Below, one piece after another: positions 25,601-39,153 of a stretch of 64,000 nt of DNA (position 1 is the first letter of the stretch; every line of letters starts with the position of its first letter). The stretch lies in contig RCSZ01000003.1 of the NCBI GenBank assembly GCA_014898425.1, forward strand, positions 2,480,001-2,544,000, given 5' to 3'. The position numbers and the translations under genes are program-made. Source of the stretch: Botryotinia globosa. Lineage: Eukaryota; Ascomycota; Leotiomycetes; Helotiales; Sclerotiniaceae. The notes under the pieces are model-generated. The model was given only the letters and a program-made list of their open reading frames with translations. It made no database searches and was not told the DNA's origin.

Positions 25601-26300
25601 TATTCTACATGATTTGATTAGATCGGATTAGATCACTGTCTTGATGCCTTTATTTCCATGACCAAAAATTATTTTCTCATAGATCCTGTTCCCATTTTGA
25701 TTGTGGACCTCTGTATGAGAGTCTTTCCTCCTTCGAATCCGTCCAGATAATTAAGTAAGAAGGAAAAGAAAATGAAATGAAGATATCGGAAAGGATTTTT
25801 TCTTTTTCGAGACCGTCCTTAAAGCCCATCACCCCGACACTTTTCTAGACCAATTTTCCATCCTAGTAAATAAATGGGAAATGAAGAAAATATCAAATTT
25901 GGAATGAATAACATAGAAACAACATATAAATAGAAAGAAAAATAAACAAATTCTTAGGTGTGGGATGTGCGTATGTAAATCGATATCCTAAAGCAGCTAC
26001 CAAGTCTTCTCATCTCTTTTCAAGAAAAGTAAATGAAAGATAAACTCCAAAAACAAATGCAAGAATATGTTGTGTGTAGAAACCAATAACCCAGTTAATC
26101 TTTTCAATCACCAATATGCTGAATGCACGAGCGCGTACGCCGGCCGGAAATGTGAAGAAACGTTGAAACAGTAAGACAACGCATGTAAATGACAAACAGT
26201 AGGAAGGCGATCGCCCCCAGGACAATGCTGCACTAGCGTCTCAGGGGGCGGGGCCTTTCCTACAACTGCCTCATCAGGAAATTAATGAGAAAGAAAGACA
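22640..26300. other. 3.7 kb intergenic without supported genes
   Basis: It spans the 3' flank of the BTB gene to the 3' end of the Cps1-like gene. Open frames (for example 24566-25228 +, 24277-24588 -) have no coherent composition, start context or family match. CAT/TCAT runs occur near 24183-24200. Nothing else was recognised. Confidence 0.5.
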
Positions 26301-28067
26301 TCAATCATCATCATGGGAATCATTTGCATCGTAAGAAGCATCGGAAGCGGAGTCGAGATTACTTTCATCGAAGAAAGTCTCTTTGTTGTACTCATCGTCT
26401 GAATGGGGATAAGGGTCAGACTCCAGTACCAGCGCGCAGCTCGACTTTTCCGATAAGGAGGTGTGTTGAGAGCTCTCGAAAGTTTCGGGTGCTTCCATTT
26501 GCACTTCGTCCTTATAGCGGACGAGACCGGGATAGTTGACCGGTGGAGATGTGACGCTATCGCTGCGGCGTGCTCGAGGACTCATACGATGGCTATCATT
26601 GGCGTCTCCGTCTGCACGACTACCCCACGAAGTCTGTACAAGGATTGTTAGTATCTAAAATTGAATTGTGCCCAAAGAGGGAAAACATGTGAGAGCGGAG
26701 TACTAGCTTACCATCCGAAGTGTCAGCAGTGCATATAATTTGATCCACCCATGGAAGTATCCAAAGAGAATAGAGATCGGGAGGAATCCAATATCTTTTG
26801 GTTCTCGAATGAAGAGGCCGATCAACTTCACGACTTTCGTGACAAGCATGAAAACCAATTGGGCAATCACTGCAATCATCTGATTCTGTGGGGACCAAGA
26901 TGCAGTAGCCTTCAATGAGAGGTAGATGATGAGAGGATCAAAAGCGAAGGACAAGGAGGTAAAGGTGGCAATATGCAGAGCATAGACACACCATGGTTGT
27001 TGACTGTACGCAGAGATGATCAGCACAAAAATTCACCTCGTGACCTGACAAAAAGGGGCTCCGACTTACTGCCAAACATGTCTTTCCGTAACCAAACTAG
27101 TATAGTTGCTTCTCCAATTGCTACGAGCCCACCTCGAGCATTGGTACAAGTACTTGAAATTGTTCTCGAGTGTCGTTTCAATTTCACACTCTCGGTTGTA
27201 TTGAATCCATGTTGACCATTGATTTGCGACAAGCCATCTCGTGACAAAGTTATCATCATCCGCATTGAGTTGATATTGACCCCATCTCTCTGTTTTAAAT
27301 CCATCCAAGAAAAGAGGACTTTGCAGAATCTCGGACCTGAATGCACAAGTTCGCCCAGACATGCAGGAGGTTCCACCATCAATACCATGGGTTGCCGAAA
27401 TTTCAAAGTTGCGTCTTTCAATATAAGCAGCACCAAGCCAATTGAATGCACGTTCGGCAAAGGTGCCGTCGCGTACTCGCTTGACTCGCTGACATGGCCC
27501 AACACCACCAATCTTTGCATTCTCAAAGGGTGCAAGTAACCAGGGTAGTATTGTTCTTGGCCACGTGACATCATCGTCTGCCATTACCAAGATGCGCGTC
27601 TTCACTTCTGGAATAACCTCACATACTTGAATACGCTTGTTTGCGATTGGTGCAGAGTAAACGCTGACGTTGTTAGCTTCCAAGGACTTAGAAAAGTACT
27701 CGAGCTTTTTCTTTTTGTCGGCTGTAGTGACGAGGATAAGCTCGGCTGGCTGACATGCGAGGATGCTCTGCAGAGAATCTCTCAATTCGTCGAAATTATT
27801 ATGGATCGTAGGTATTATGACGCTCACATCTTTCGATGTGAAAGAAGGATTTGATGGTATTGGGACTGTTTTGTATACCCAATGGCTGATAGTATTGACC
27901 ATAAATCTGACATAACGATGGAGCCTGTTTGTTCCCACAATTAGTCTTCGACTTGTGTGGCGCAGGAACAGAAATAGAAGCAGGGTAGGCGAGACTGAGA
28001 GATTTTACTAAGCTTACCATAGTATTAAGAAGGCCCATTGCCATATATCGAGACTAGGCAAAGCCAT
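26301..28067 (-). CDS. Cps1-like GT2 polysaccharide synthase
   Basis: Four exons (28067-28018, 27924-27070, 27003-26712, 26633-26301) give 509 aa. It is a membrane glycosyltransferase family 2 enzyme that would polymerise a surface polysaccharide from a nucleotide sugar; the product is unknown. A short N-terminal membrane segment precedes the GT-A core: VSVIIPTIHNN, then MADDDVTWP (about 132, DxD metal site), LNADDDNFVTRW (acceptor/catalytic Asp) and QCSRWARSNWRS (Q-x-x-R-W signature of processive GT2). Three hydrophobic spans follow at about 305-400, then an acidic Ser/Asp-rich cytosolic tail ending in a poly-Asp run. The architecture matches fungal Cps1/GT2 proteins, whose relatives in plant-pathogenic fungi are reported to affect hyphal growth on surfaces. 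A second, different GT2 lies 11 kb away at 39.6 kb. Confidence 0.9.
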
Positions 28068-31000
28068 TTTTGCTACTTAAGATTAAAGTAATAGAGTATG
28101 GAGCAAAAGAAAACGAGGAGCTTCTTTTAGGCAAGATCCACGGAGGTCAAGTGAGGAACGGGTTCAACGTCACACGGGATCAGTTGAGGTTTTGTGAATT
28201 CGTGAGTTATAGGCGGGAGAAGTGGCAAACCGAATTGGGCGTGTAAGACTCGTATATGTTTCAAGCAAGACAACCGGGGAATAGAAGTCTTTGATGATGA
28301 GGTCGAAAAAAGGGCTTATGGAGGTGGGCGGTTTTGACCCGATTTGATATGATATTATGAAGAATTTTATAGAAGACCCGTAACGCATGTATGATAGGAT
28401 TTCGTCAATTTTCAAAATCTCTTCAAAGGGGGTGGACTGCAACGTATAGGAACAAGATTGGGGCCAGTGTCTTCGATGTTGGTCAAATGATGCCGGTATA
28501 TGTCGTGGAGGGAAAGGATGTGGAATGGAGGTCTCGAGGGCAGTTTGTGGTGGTGGTGATGCGCGAAAACGGAGGAGTCGTAAGAGGAGGACTGAGCTTG
28601 GGTTGTTCGAGATATTGGCCCGTCAGATCAGGTAGAAATAATTCTTCGTATCTCAGAAAAATTAAGGGAGAAAATCTTCTTTCTTTGGGAGGAATAGTGA
28701 TTTCACTGGAATCCAGCCATGAAAATCCTCGAATTGTGGCAACAGGATATGGTATGTATGTATGGTAGTTCTTTATTTTGTTTGCTCCCAGAGACCAAAA
28801 TACAAAAAAACTTTTCCCAAGAAACCTGCCAATATATATTCAAGCAACCAACGAAGGACAAAGACGAAGAGATCACCAAACGACTGTCATCCTCGTGTAC
28901 CTGAGTTCAATTGGATCAAATATACAGTTGCGAGGAGCCAGTTCCCTAAAACAAGAATGACACCCTACCACAATAGAAGAGAAAGACGATGAGATGTCAT
29001 ACTGCTTCGAAGGTGGACATCAGGGTCTGGACGAGGTCTATATATGACTGAGCCAACAAGAAGACCACACGGCTGGACCCGAGCAGTTATAATTTTCCCT
29101 TCTTGTCCTTGTCTTCTACTACATGGAAAATCAAGCGTTAGCAATTATTAGGAAGACTGGGACGGATGCATCAAGGAATCAGGGATCGAGATGGGTAGAG
29201 TGGATCAAAATCTGGAGACAAATAGCAGCGCTTGTTCTGCGAGCATTGAGCGAAATGTGCGCCTGGTGTGCCATTTAAGCCGTTTGAGCCATCCATGAAT
29301 TTGATGAGAATGAGCAATTCGAGCCATGAGAGCTATTTAGTACCAGAACTGGTCTGGGTCTGTAAAGCTCTTGGGATGTACTTGTACAATCTGGGTATTT
29401 TACTGGGGGTGGGGTGGGGAGAAGGGTTGTTGGATGATTGTTTTGGGAAGGCAGGAAAAAGTGCACCAGAGTTTCACAAACAAATAATCCTCGGAAGAAT
29501 GTGTATTTCGTACAGAGTAAGAGTAGTCACTAGTTAGTAAGTTACTTCGTAGTCTAGTCTAGTCCGTCCGGCTATCTAGCTTGCTAGTCGATTAATCTTT
29601 CTAGTCGACTTTTCTTCCCCTTCATCAGTTGTTGGATTACACTCGGTTCAGTAACGCTTGCCGGGTGCCACTTTTTGGCAATAACGGAGGGGGAAGGGAT
29701 AAAATGAATACAATCGTATACCCTCTAACTCGACATGTAAGACTGCAAGAATTTAAAACAATTCAAACTGGGCCTCAAGCGCGTGTGGTCACTGTGGTGG
29801 GCATTGTGGATGAGGATGAATGAATGTTGGTGGTGGAGTAGAGTCCTGTGGGTGGTGTGCGCTAGGTGGATTGTCCAGCAAGTAGAGGTGGTCTGAAATG
29901 CTTAGGGTCTGCATAGGTTCAGGATACCTTGAAAAGTAGTATGGAAAGACGGAACAAAATGTGCATATGGTACATCAATATCTGATATGGTACGTACCTA
30001 AGGCAAGGGAAGTCGAGCGATTCTGTATGATTAATTCTTCGACGCAATTTCGCATTTGCTGCAAGCTTGAACGGCCAATGGTCATCTCACTATCTCACCG
30101 GAGGTGATTGTAACAATTGTCATAAGATACGAGTCAAATTGATATTATCTTCAGCCTGAATTCATAGCCAAAATCTTGTCAGTTCCTATCTTTCCGCTTT
30201 CTATGGATCGTCGACTTGAATAGAATCACCTAGGTATAGAGAACCTAGGCACAAAGGTACCTACGAAAAGTAGAGGAACAAGATGCCTGTCTAATGACCT
30301 ATAATATGCCTGCTCTCATGCTTGCTAAATTGCCCATACAAATTCACACTAGTTATCTCGTCAGTGTTTGCTGGTTGGTCTATCCTTTGCGCAATTGTGG
30401 TCTACCTGGGTGTTTTTTAAACGAGAACACATCGGCCGCTGCAGGCGCCTGCTTTCGGAAAACTTAACCCTCTTTAAAAAGACGCCCGCGACACTTTCAT
30501 CAATATTAGCGAATATGATCCGAAGCTTCATATACTTCTCCAGTGTTTCTACAGGGAAGTGTCAACGACGAGGCGTTTCGGATGGTGAAGTTTGGTCAAC
30601 CTCCACGGCTCTAACTGTCTCCAAGTTTGTCACCTCGAATGCAACTGCCAAAAGGTGGCCGTAGTTCGATCTCAAGCTATAGAGACCAGGGTATCACGGC
30701 ATGAAAATGATGAGCATAATTGAACCCTTCCCTCTTCGCGTCCGCAATGAGGGGCAATTTGGTGGAAACGATGGTCATGGAGTTTGTAGAGCCGAAATGC
30801 TACAGATATCAAATGGAAACACTCGCAATCATACGTCGAGAGAGAAGCTTAGTGAAAATTCGGGGCCATCACGAGCTAGGGATGACCATCTAATAGATGT
30901 CAGCTATCGACAACTTTGACACAATCCGGAAAAGGTGCTCGTGGCGAAGCTATCACTACTCAAATCATTCACATCATGTGTTGTGGTTACCATTCATCAA

Positions 31001-34000
31001 CTTCAAGGTTATAGCTAGTTGTTCTCCATGTCGTTCTTTCCCCCCCATTTTAACTTGATGCAATGTGATCTCTCCATTACCCATAGCTTAGTTTAGGTTA
31101 GCCAAGCAAATCCTGATCCTTTCGATATGTGAGGTACTGTACGGATCATTGTCCGAGCCTCCAGTAGATATTGAAGTCGATTGTTCCGACGGTTTCGTTG
31201 TCTCGGAGTAACAAATATCCTGAACATGCTTGCCAAATGCTTGATCTATGCTTCAACGTCTTTTTATCCCTCCTCCGATTGTATGTCATACGATACCCCA
31301 GTTATTAACTGCCAAAACCAATACGAAGCTCGAAAGCGATGTTTATTCTTCTTATTTACGCATTTGCCGCCTTCATATCAATTAATTCCGCATCAGTCGT
31401 GGATCCCGAATCTAAATCCAATCTAATAGACCATTTTATTAATGGATTAGCTGATTAGGAGAAACCGAGAGATATGGGATAGACTAGATGACTCGTTGAA
31501 CGTCCGTGGCACAAATAACATTATTATTTGTTTCCAATTTGGCAGGCAAGGGCTGTGGATAGGTAGATTATTCGGCGCAGACAAAGTGAGACAAGACCAC
31601 TTGATTGAGCGGGGTTGGATACCTTGGTAAGCTTGGTTAAGCATGAATTTCTCGAGATGATTATTCTATATGCTGACTACTTCGTACAAATTTCAAAAAT
31701 GCTAAGAATAGTGGACACTATGGTCGAGGCCGAGTCCGTGAGTTCAAGCGCGCAAAGAGTGTGGAGAAATTGAGAACAAATCTAACAAATAGACTGATTC
31801 TTTTATTGATGTCGAATTGCCATTGGCGAAAGAATCCTGCCTGTTGTCTTGGATGGATATCGTTAGCAAACACTACCTAGTTACATACTCTTTGTACGTA
31901 CTACTGTCAACTACGGTACGTACCGTTGTAGCTAGTAGTATTAGTCAAGATCTGATGATTTCGGTGGTAGGTCTACATTATCTCGGCATCTCATGAGGCC
32001 TTATGGCTCGACTTCGTATTCCTTTCCCGTACAGCCATAGGACAGGAAGATATAGCTTCGAGATGGCTGGGCTATCTACTATGATTTACTACTGCTCCTG
32101 TACATACGTCTAATGCTAACACTACTGTACTTCCCTATCTATGGCCATTCACTCTCATCACATGGCCGATTGACCGAAGATTAGCAGAGTGTCTGTCAAA
32201 ACTATCATGCACCATCTGTCTTCCACTCCAGATAACGAGATGACCCGCCACAGAAATTCTAGATGAGCTCTGGCATTTTCTATTTCCTATGTTACCAGAG
32301 ATTGTCTTTGAATCTGGGTACGGAAGCACAAACTCTGCCTCCCCGAGTGACATAACATGGGAAGCGACATATTCCCATGTACCTTTAATATTGTTGTCAT
32401 GTACAATGTACACATACTGCAGAAAGTATCCATCTTTGTAAGTTGGGGATACTACAACGGGACGGCAGTGAACACCTGGTGGCATGTGCTGTTCTCAACT
32501 GGCCTATCTAGGATGGATGATCTTGCTTCCTCCACCCTCCATCATCAATGCATCGTAGCATCATCCACTCCTTGGCTGATGCTTAAACTCAGGATGTTTA
32601 GATTTTGACACTTTGAGAAAGCTGCTCAAATCGACTAGCGCAGTATGTACATGATCTAGAGCTACAAGCTTCATCCATGCATCGTTGATCCTCATCATCA
32701 TCATCATCATCTGCATGTCAACGAGCAATGTGCGGAAATACATTTGGAATCTTTTCCAAGTGGGATGAGCGGAGAGAAGTCCGCCAAGAGACCAAAACAA
32801 ACTAACAGGCGCCAGCAAGGCGAAGGCGAAGACGAAGGGATCGAGGTAAGAACACGGTAATCACAATTATGATTCTGACTGACAGCCTTGCTTGCTGTGC
32901 GCCATCTTGTAGCATCATCGTCGCATACGCAATGAAAATGGGGCTGAGGTGAAGAATTTTGCACATGTTGCAGGAAGTATCCAGTAGACCAGTACGAATG
33001 CGAAAGTATGTACATAAACTTTCTCGAACCCTCAACCCTGAGGTGAGGAATATCCTTGATACTCCAAGATGAGGTAATGGAAGGTCACCATGATCCAATA
33101 CGAAAGGGCCTCAAGTCCATGATCTGCACTTGATTAGTTCCCATTTTAATTTCCTCGACCAGCATATTTCGTCAACAATTATACTTTCGAATTGCGTCTT
33201 TTTCGGGAGGGTTCGTAAAAGAGAAACGGAGGCAAGCTCCAACTTCATGCAAGTGATCGATAGAGAAAACTCTCTCTTCCTGGTACATCTCCTTGCCGTC
33301 ATCATCAAAACAAGGGAGACGAGAGGAATCACAAAAAAAGTCTCCAGTGTTTGAACGCCCAAACATGGACAGAATCAGGTGAAGGACCCGAGCACGGCCA
33401 TTGAGTTCATGCAACTTATCCTAGGTACATTGCATTCTTTCCCGTACAAATACACATATATGTCGTAGTTTTCCGAGAGTATATAGATGTCCGATGTGAA
33501 GACTCACGGCTCACCCTTTTCATATGTGAGTGTACTATCTTGAGAATGTTTCGTACCGTTGCACTCTCGGAAACATTGCAAAGATTGGATCACCACTGGG
33601 CAGGTGACTGGATATTAGATGGTGGGGAGTGGCACTATTGTGTGATAGTGGCTTCGACGGACGTTGGACATTGCATGGAAAGGAATAAATTCCCCGACTC
33701 AGTGATACATTTGTTGCGTTGAACGGCCGACCGAATTATACGTGAAGATATGCAAAATTGCGAGGTTGGAAAGCATAAAGAGATTCTTGCATGCATTATT
33801 ATTATGGTAGTATCTGCAATATGCGGCCCTCGAATATATGACTACTTGATAGATCAATGATGAAATAAGGTACATACTAGGTATTAGAAATTATCATGAG
33901 ACAGCTTGCGTCGTCTTTAGCATTTGCTAGGTACTTAAAATGAGATGTACATATGTACTTCCGTTCAGAGTTTCAATTGTCCCGGTTTAGGCAATTCATG

Positions 34001-34046
34001 GCCGGTAGATTTCGATCGTCCAGTCGCTTTTCGGCTCTTACGGACC

Positions 34047-34160
34047 TAGGTGTAGGTGTAGGTGTAGATGTAGGTGTAGGTGTAGATGTAGGTGTAGATG
34101 TAGATGTAGGTGTAGATGTAGGTGTAGATGTAGGTGTAGATGTAGGTGTAGGTGTAGTAG
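34047..34160. repeat. Hexanucleotide repeat (TGTAGG/TGTAGA)n
   Basis: About 18 units alternating TGTAGG and TGTAGA over 114 bp, open in several frames on both strands because of the period of six. Confidence 0.92.
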
Positions 34161-34792
34161 GTGACTGGGTTTTGATTTTTGTATGATACATACTGTACTT
34201 CGTACTTACTGTACCTCCCTCGCTAGATACATATCACATATGTATTGTAGATACTTTACCTACTCCAGACTTCCGCATAAATCTGTGACGATGTACTCCA
34301 TATCTGCCGACATCACTCCTCCTGTATATGATTGACCACACTAACTTACGATAACTCTTCTCGCTCAGACTCGCTGCTTGTTCCTACTGATCAAGTTCCA
34401 TATTCAAACACGCCCCTTCATCACGCAGTCCAGACAAACGAAGGTATAGGATTAGAAGCGGATATTTGACCACGACAGAGCATGCGACCGACATGAATGG
34501 GTGACTTGGCCGTTTGAGAATGGTCCGTTGCAGTACTTCCCCGTATCGGAGAAAATGGGAAAACGGGCGGTCCTTATCCACCATCCACCATCCACCATCT
34601 ATCCATCCACCAACGCACTTCCGAGGTGAATCGCCACGACCACGACGACCACCATCAAATGAAGGGGTCACTATCAGCCTCATTTTCACATGTACAGTAT
34701 GTCCATTTCTACTTGTGTACGTAGCCACATGTTTGACCAACCGAAGTGGTTAATAATAGATGGAACTGTGTTGTCAAACTTGAAGGAAGATG

Positions 34793-34850
34793 GATGAGTT
34801 GATGAGTTGATGAGTTGATGGGTTGATGAGTTGATGAGTTGGATGAATTG
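34793..34850. repeat. 10-bp tandem repeat (GATGAGTTGA)
   Basis: About six imperfect copies of TTGATGAG(TTGATGGG), followed by GGATGAATT repeats. Confidence 0.88.
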
Positions 34851-35612
34851 GATGAATCTTGATTCAATTGACTCAATCCAGTTCTTCTCCATACCGTAAA
34901 GTGTACACGATTCCATTCCCTTCTTCTCCTACCTGTACGAAGTACATAACACATAACATAATCATCAACCATGTCGAGATCTTCATCGCTAGTACCCACT
35001 TCTGACAATTTTCTTCTTCTTCTTCATCCTCCAGACCTTCACACAGTACGCACCGCACACAGACATAGCCGGCCATAAGTAGGTTCAACCTAACATAAAG
35101 CACCAATGATCTCAGTCTTGACAATCATCACATTTCATACTTAACCACTGGTCCTAACCTAACTTATGGTTCTTGACCATGACCTTGGTTTATTTTTGTC
35201 TTTAAAGAACTAAACTCCCACTTTCTCAAAACGACTGAAGCCATCATCTTGTCTTGTATCGTTTCCAATTACAATTTTCATCGCTTATTATTCATGCTGC
35301 CATGAAACCAACCAGCCAACCAGCCAGCCATCCAGCCAACATTCTCAAAGCACAGTACGCATTCGGGAAAGCCGGACACAACGTCAATGAGTAAGTGATG
35401 AGTGAGCAATGAAAAGTCGGAGTCTCGGCCGATTGAGTCTCTGGAGTCTGGGCAAAGCTGGGTATGAAGAACACCTGTGAGGTATCTGTGAGGCTTGGTA
35501 CCGTGCAGTACGAAGTGCAGTCAATTAGCTCCGCTACTCTTACTCTCATTGCTCTACCAGATATCTCTTACGCTACTGTCCATACGTATAGAATTACACA
35601 ATAACTACACAG

Positions 35613-35650
35613 GACAGGACAGGACAGGACATGACAGGATAGGATAGGAC
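35613..35650. repeat. Pentanucleotide repeat (AGGAC)n
   Basis: AGGAC repeated, shading into AGGAT variants. Confidence 0.85.
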
Positions 35651-35942
35651 AGACCGTACGTACTGGACGGGACAGTCGCAACGAACGCGTCCACATTGCT
35701 CTAGAGTGGGCGGAAGATGTTGATGGCTTGGGGCGGGGCTTGGAGAGATTTGGCTTAGATGATGATTAGAAAGTTGGATGGCTTTGAAGAAAAGAAAGAA
35801 AGAAAGAAAGAAAGCGACGTATGAAAGCCCTCCAAATTCCCTCTTTCGCTCATCAATACTGCGCCGCATCAGGTATGCTGAAAATGCAAATGATTAGATT
35901 GATTGAAGGAGGCTGATTCATTGACTGTTTCGATAGCCGTAT

Positions 35943-36017
35943 ATTACTGTTAACGTTATCATTATTATCATTATCATTATTATCATTATTATCATTATTA
36001 TCATTATTATCATTATT
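35943..36017. repeat. (ATTATC)n microsatellite
   Basis: ATTATC/ATTATT units over about 70 bp. Confidence 0.88.
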
Positions 36018-36280
36018 CTCTGGTCAAACGGATGGATTACTTTTAAAAGCTCTCTTGTCAATATTCACACACACACTCTCTCTCTCTCTCTATCTAATCC
36101 CAAACCCAAAACCCCAAACCCAATCCAACAAATCCAACAATCAATCCTCACTCTCACTTCACTCAAAACACACTACATCATACAAGCAAATCAAACTTCA
36201 ACCCAATTTTCAATCCATCTCCTTCTTTCCTTACCTAACCATCTTGATTTTATCATATTACAAACTGCAAACATCGACGT

Positions 36281-36375
36281 CAATATTGATATCAATATCA
36301 ACATCAACATCAACATCAACATCGACGTCAACATCGACGTCAACGTCAACATCAACACCAACACCAACACCGACA
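36281..36375. repeat. (ATCAAC)n hexanucleotide repeat
   Basis: ATCAAC, GTCAAC and ACCAAC units over 90 bp, giving Ser/Thr or Leu/Met runs in different frames. It lies about 0.6 kb before the gene at 36934. Confidence 0.88.
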
Positions 36376-36454
36376 CCGACACCAGCTTCAATACCAACGA
36401 TTCAACTAAAACTCAAGCAAATTTATAGGTATTGACATTTTATTATCTACATAC

Positions 36455-36541
36455 ATACATTCATACATACATATTTTCATACATATATACATACATTCAT
36501 ACATACTTACAGACTTACTTATATACATACATTTATACACT
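36455..36541. repeat. (CATA)n microsatellite
   Basis: Interrupted CATA/TACAT run, about 85 bp. Confidence 0.85.
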
Positions 36542-36933
36542 CATCCATCCATCCACCCATATTGGTACAACCAAACATCAAAGGGGTTATCGTTATCGCA
36601 AATCCCGAACCCGATTCACCGATTACATTCCAACCCCATTCCGGATTTGCGCAAAGGGGCGGTCGGCGGTCTGGCTCTGCCCAGCTTCTCGTTCGTTCTC
36701 CTTCTGGTTTGGTATCGTGCATCAATCAATCAATCTTTATTCACTTGATTTGTATTGTACAACATTCATTCTGCAGAGCAGTAATGCAAAGTAGATGATA
36801 TATAGTGTCTCTGTAAAGGGACTCGAGAGTTGTGTCTCTTTTGATTTTAATTTGTGTTTGTTATTGCTATTGCCTGCTATTTATCGTTGTTTTTGTTGTT
36901 GCTTTTGTGCTCTCACCGTACCCAATCGAAACA

Positions 36934-38043
36934 ATGTCCAGTTACCATGGAGATCATGGATCTAAATCTAGGTCTAAGGTCAAACCCGTTTTTAAGAAAC
37001 TGATACAAAGCGAAAAGAATTCACTAGACTTGGATCGGCCAGCGGCGGAACAACAGGATGGCCTCGGAATATTTGACTATGGCGCTGGCTACAGTTCCCG
37101 TTCCTCTCACGACATTGCATACAACAGTCGAGAAGGAGGCAGAAGAGGTTTTCATGCTCGTTCAACCAGCGGCACATCTCAATTTTCGATAGCAACAACA
37201 GGCAGTGCTCAGCGTTCCGGCTCATTCGTACATCCTTTCCAGCAAACCCCGCGACCCTACACTCCTCCTTTAGGTGCCTCCTATCAAAACTCAATTCGCG
37301 AAAGTGAAGCAACAAACAGCAGCATTGCACTTACCGAAGATGAGGATCAGTTACGACATACTTTCCGTAGTACAGCCAATTTGTCAACTCAAGCAAACTC
37401 AATGACTGGTTCAACAAATCCCATGCTTCAGCAAACCCTAAGAATTCAAACCAAGCTACCTCCGACTTCATCAAGACTTGTTCACGCAGCATCACGTACA
37501 AGTCCGGTGCTGTCCCCTGAAGTAACCTCACCACTCGACACCATGTCACCCACTTCCCCATCCATCCGACAATCTATGGAAGGATTTCGTCTTCGAAGTC
37601 GCAGTGAGGTTGATAATCGTCTGCGCTCGGAAACAATACAAGAGGCACGCCGCAAGTTTCAAGAAAAAGAGAGGGCGAAAGAAGAAAAGGCAGCGAGGGA
37701 GGAAATTCGAGCAATGGAAAAGAAGCAACAGAAAGAAGCAAGACAGATTGAAAGGGGACATCGCCGTTCTTCTGCTAGCGATAATCTACCTACCCGATCA
37801 AAGAGATCTAAGTCTGATCTTACTATACATGAGAAAAGTGAACGAATCTTTGGACAAAGTTACAATACTGCAACAGTTGCTGCCCCTCCCTTTCTCTCCG
37901 AGGAACATAGTCGGGGTTCGCCGAACAGAAGTCACACTGCAATGTCAAATACCAAAAAGAAAACACACAATGCTTGGACAAAACTGATGATGTGGTTAAA
38001 GACTCGGTTTATGAGACTGGGTAAAAAGTCTAGCAAAAAATAA
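36934..38043 (+). CDS. Basic Ser-rich coiled-coil protein, function unknown
   Basis: Single-exon ORF of 369 aa. ATG 36934 is in good context (AACAATGTC); the frame upstream is open but contains no earlier ATG. I do not recognise the family. The protein is hydrophilic and Ser/Thr/Arg-rich without a signal peptide or membrane span. Residues about 120-200 hold short SP/TP motifs (SPVLSPE, TMSPTSPS) that could be proline-directed phosphorylation sites. Residues about 236-276 (EARRKFQEKERAKEEKAA onward) are a charged single helix or coiled coil. The C-terminus is strongly basic (WLKTRFMRLGKKSSKK), with aromatic/leucine residues that could bind acidic membranes or nucleic acid. The upstream 1 kb is microsatellite-rich. 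A role cannot be assigned. Confidence 0.8.
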   Translation: MSSYHGDHGSKSRSKVKPVFKKLIQSEKNSLDLDRPAAEQQDGLGIFDYGAGYSSRSSHDIAYNSREGGRRGFHARSTSGTSQFSIATTGSAQRSGSFVHPFQQTPRPYTPPLGASYQNSIRESEATNSSIALTEDEDQLRHTFRSTANLSTQANSMTGSTNPMLQQTLRIQTKLPPTSSRLVHAASRTSPVLSPEVTSPLDTMSPTSPSIRQSMEGFRLRSRSEVDNRLRSETIQEARRKFQEKERAKEEKAAREEIRAMEKKQQKEARQIERGHRRSSASDNLPTRSKRSKSDLTIHEKSERIFGQSYNTATVAAPPFLSEEHSRGSPNRSHTAMSNTKKKTHNAWTKLMMWLKTRFMRLGKKSSKK

Positions 38044-39097
38044 CATATCTTCTGTTGTTTACTTGAGGGAATAGGGATTCAAATGTGAAGACATTGCCAA
38101 ACTCTTTCTTGATAATCTACAAGTCTGATACTGGTCTTCTTCACATCTCTATCCCCCATTTGTCCTCCATGTATTTATTGGATGACCATCTTCTTACTCT
38201 CCTTAAACATGATTTTACGATTTATTTTGTCCTCTGGACAGGCGTTAGGGCAGGTACACTTTATGATTTATACCAGAGGACCAGCATCGAGAAATTCGAC
38301 AGCTTACATTTTTTCCCATCACATGCGACACATCAGCGAGGCGTTTTTGGATCATTCATTTTTTTAACAGTACATCAAAGTACTTCCTTCTGGGAACAGG
38401 GCCTCTGGTTAGGGAGAATTTTACATATGGGTGTTTGATGGGATTGGATTTTTCGCTCATCGTTTTTCCTTTCATTGCGCGGCCGGAATTGCCTTGCTTT
38501 GCTTGTTCTTCGCGTGCATGGAGATGGAGATATAGTTTGGAAGCGAAGTGCCTTCTTGTTGTTTGGGGGGGAGCTACCCTTTATGGGAAGAGAATGTTGT
38601 TCTTAGATGGTGGGGATTATTGGGAATTAAAAGATCTGATTTGTTATTTTGCTCGGTGGGGAGAGTTTGCGCATGGCAGTCAGTTATTAGCATGCTTCCA
38701 TGAAGCTAGCTTTGGATGCGCATTCGATGGGATGGGATAGGATAAGGCGGTTTTTTGAGCACAGATAGATTAAGAACAATGAGAAAATATACTTAAAAAT
38801 TATCTATACCTTGCTTATGTGTTTGTGTGTTTGAGGAGCTAAGAGAGTAATCTAGGTCATGCTGTATTGGCTTGCCTTTGACTTTGTACTTGTGCCACTT
38901 GATCTCTATATAAAGAAGGCCAGGGGATGAATGAGAGAGAGGGAGTAAAGAGAGGGAAGAAGGGCGTGATAGATAGAATTGATAGGTAGATTGGTGGTTG
39001 GGTGGAAAATACAGAGTCCTTTTTGATGAATGGATGAATGGATGGATGGAGACGAATAGGGGAATCGAAATATAATTAATTAATAATAATTTGGAGA

Positions 39098-39153
39098 GTA
39101 TTTTATTGTTTGTTATTGTTTGTTATTGTTTGCTATTGTTTGTTATTGTTTGT
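39098..39153. repeat. 10-bp tandem repeat (TTGTTTGTTA)
   Basis: Five near-identical copies of TATTGTTTGT. Confidence 0.9.

Larger units (their letters stand above)
28068..36933. other. 8.9 kb gene-poor region
   Basis: Apart from the repeats listed separately I see no convincing gene. Short frames (28391-28768 +, 32135-32485 -, 32561-33098 -) lack family resemblance. On the minus strand 30565-30665 reads YGHLLAVAFEVTNLETVRAV before a stop, which could be a relic exon, but nothing extends it. Microsatellites cluster at 34.0-36.6 kb, directly upstream of the gene at 36934. Confidence 0.45.

Noticed and set aside
36055..36435. 126-codon plus-strand ORF
   Set aside because: Driven by hexanucleotide repeats encoding Ser/Thr runs.
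38905..38916. TATA-like TATATAAAG on the plus strand
   Set aside because: It lies in a convergent 3' region with no gene downstream on that strand.
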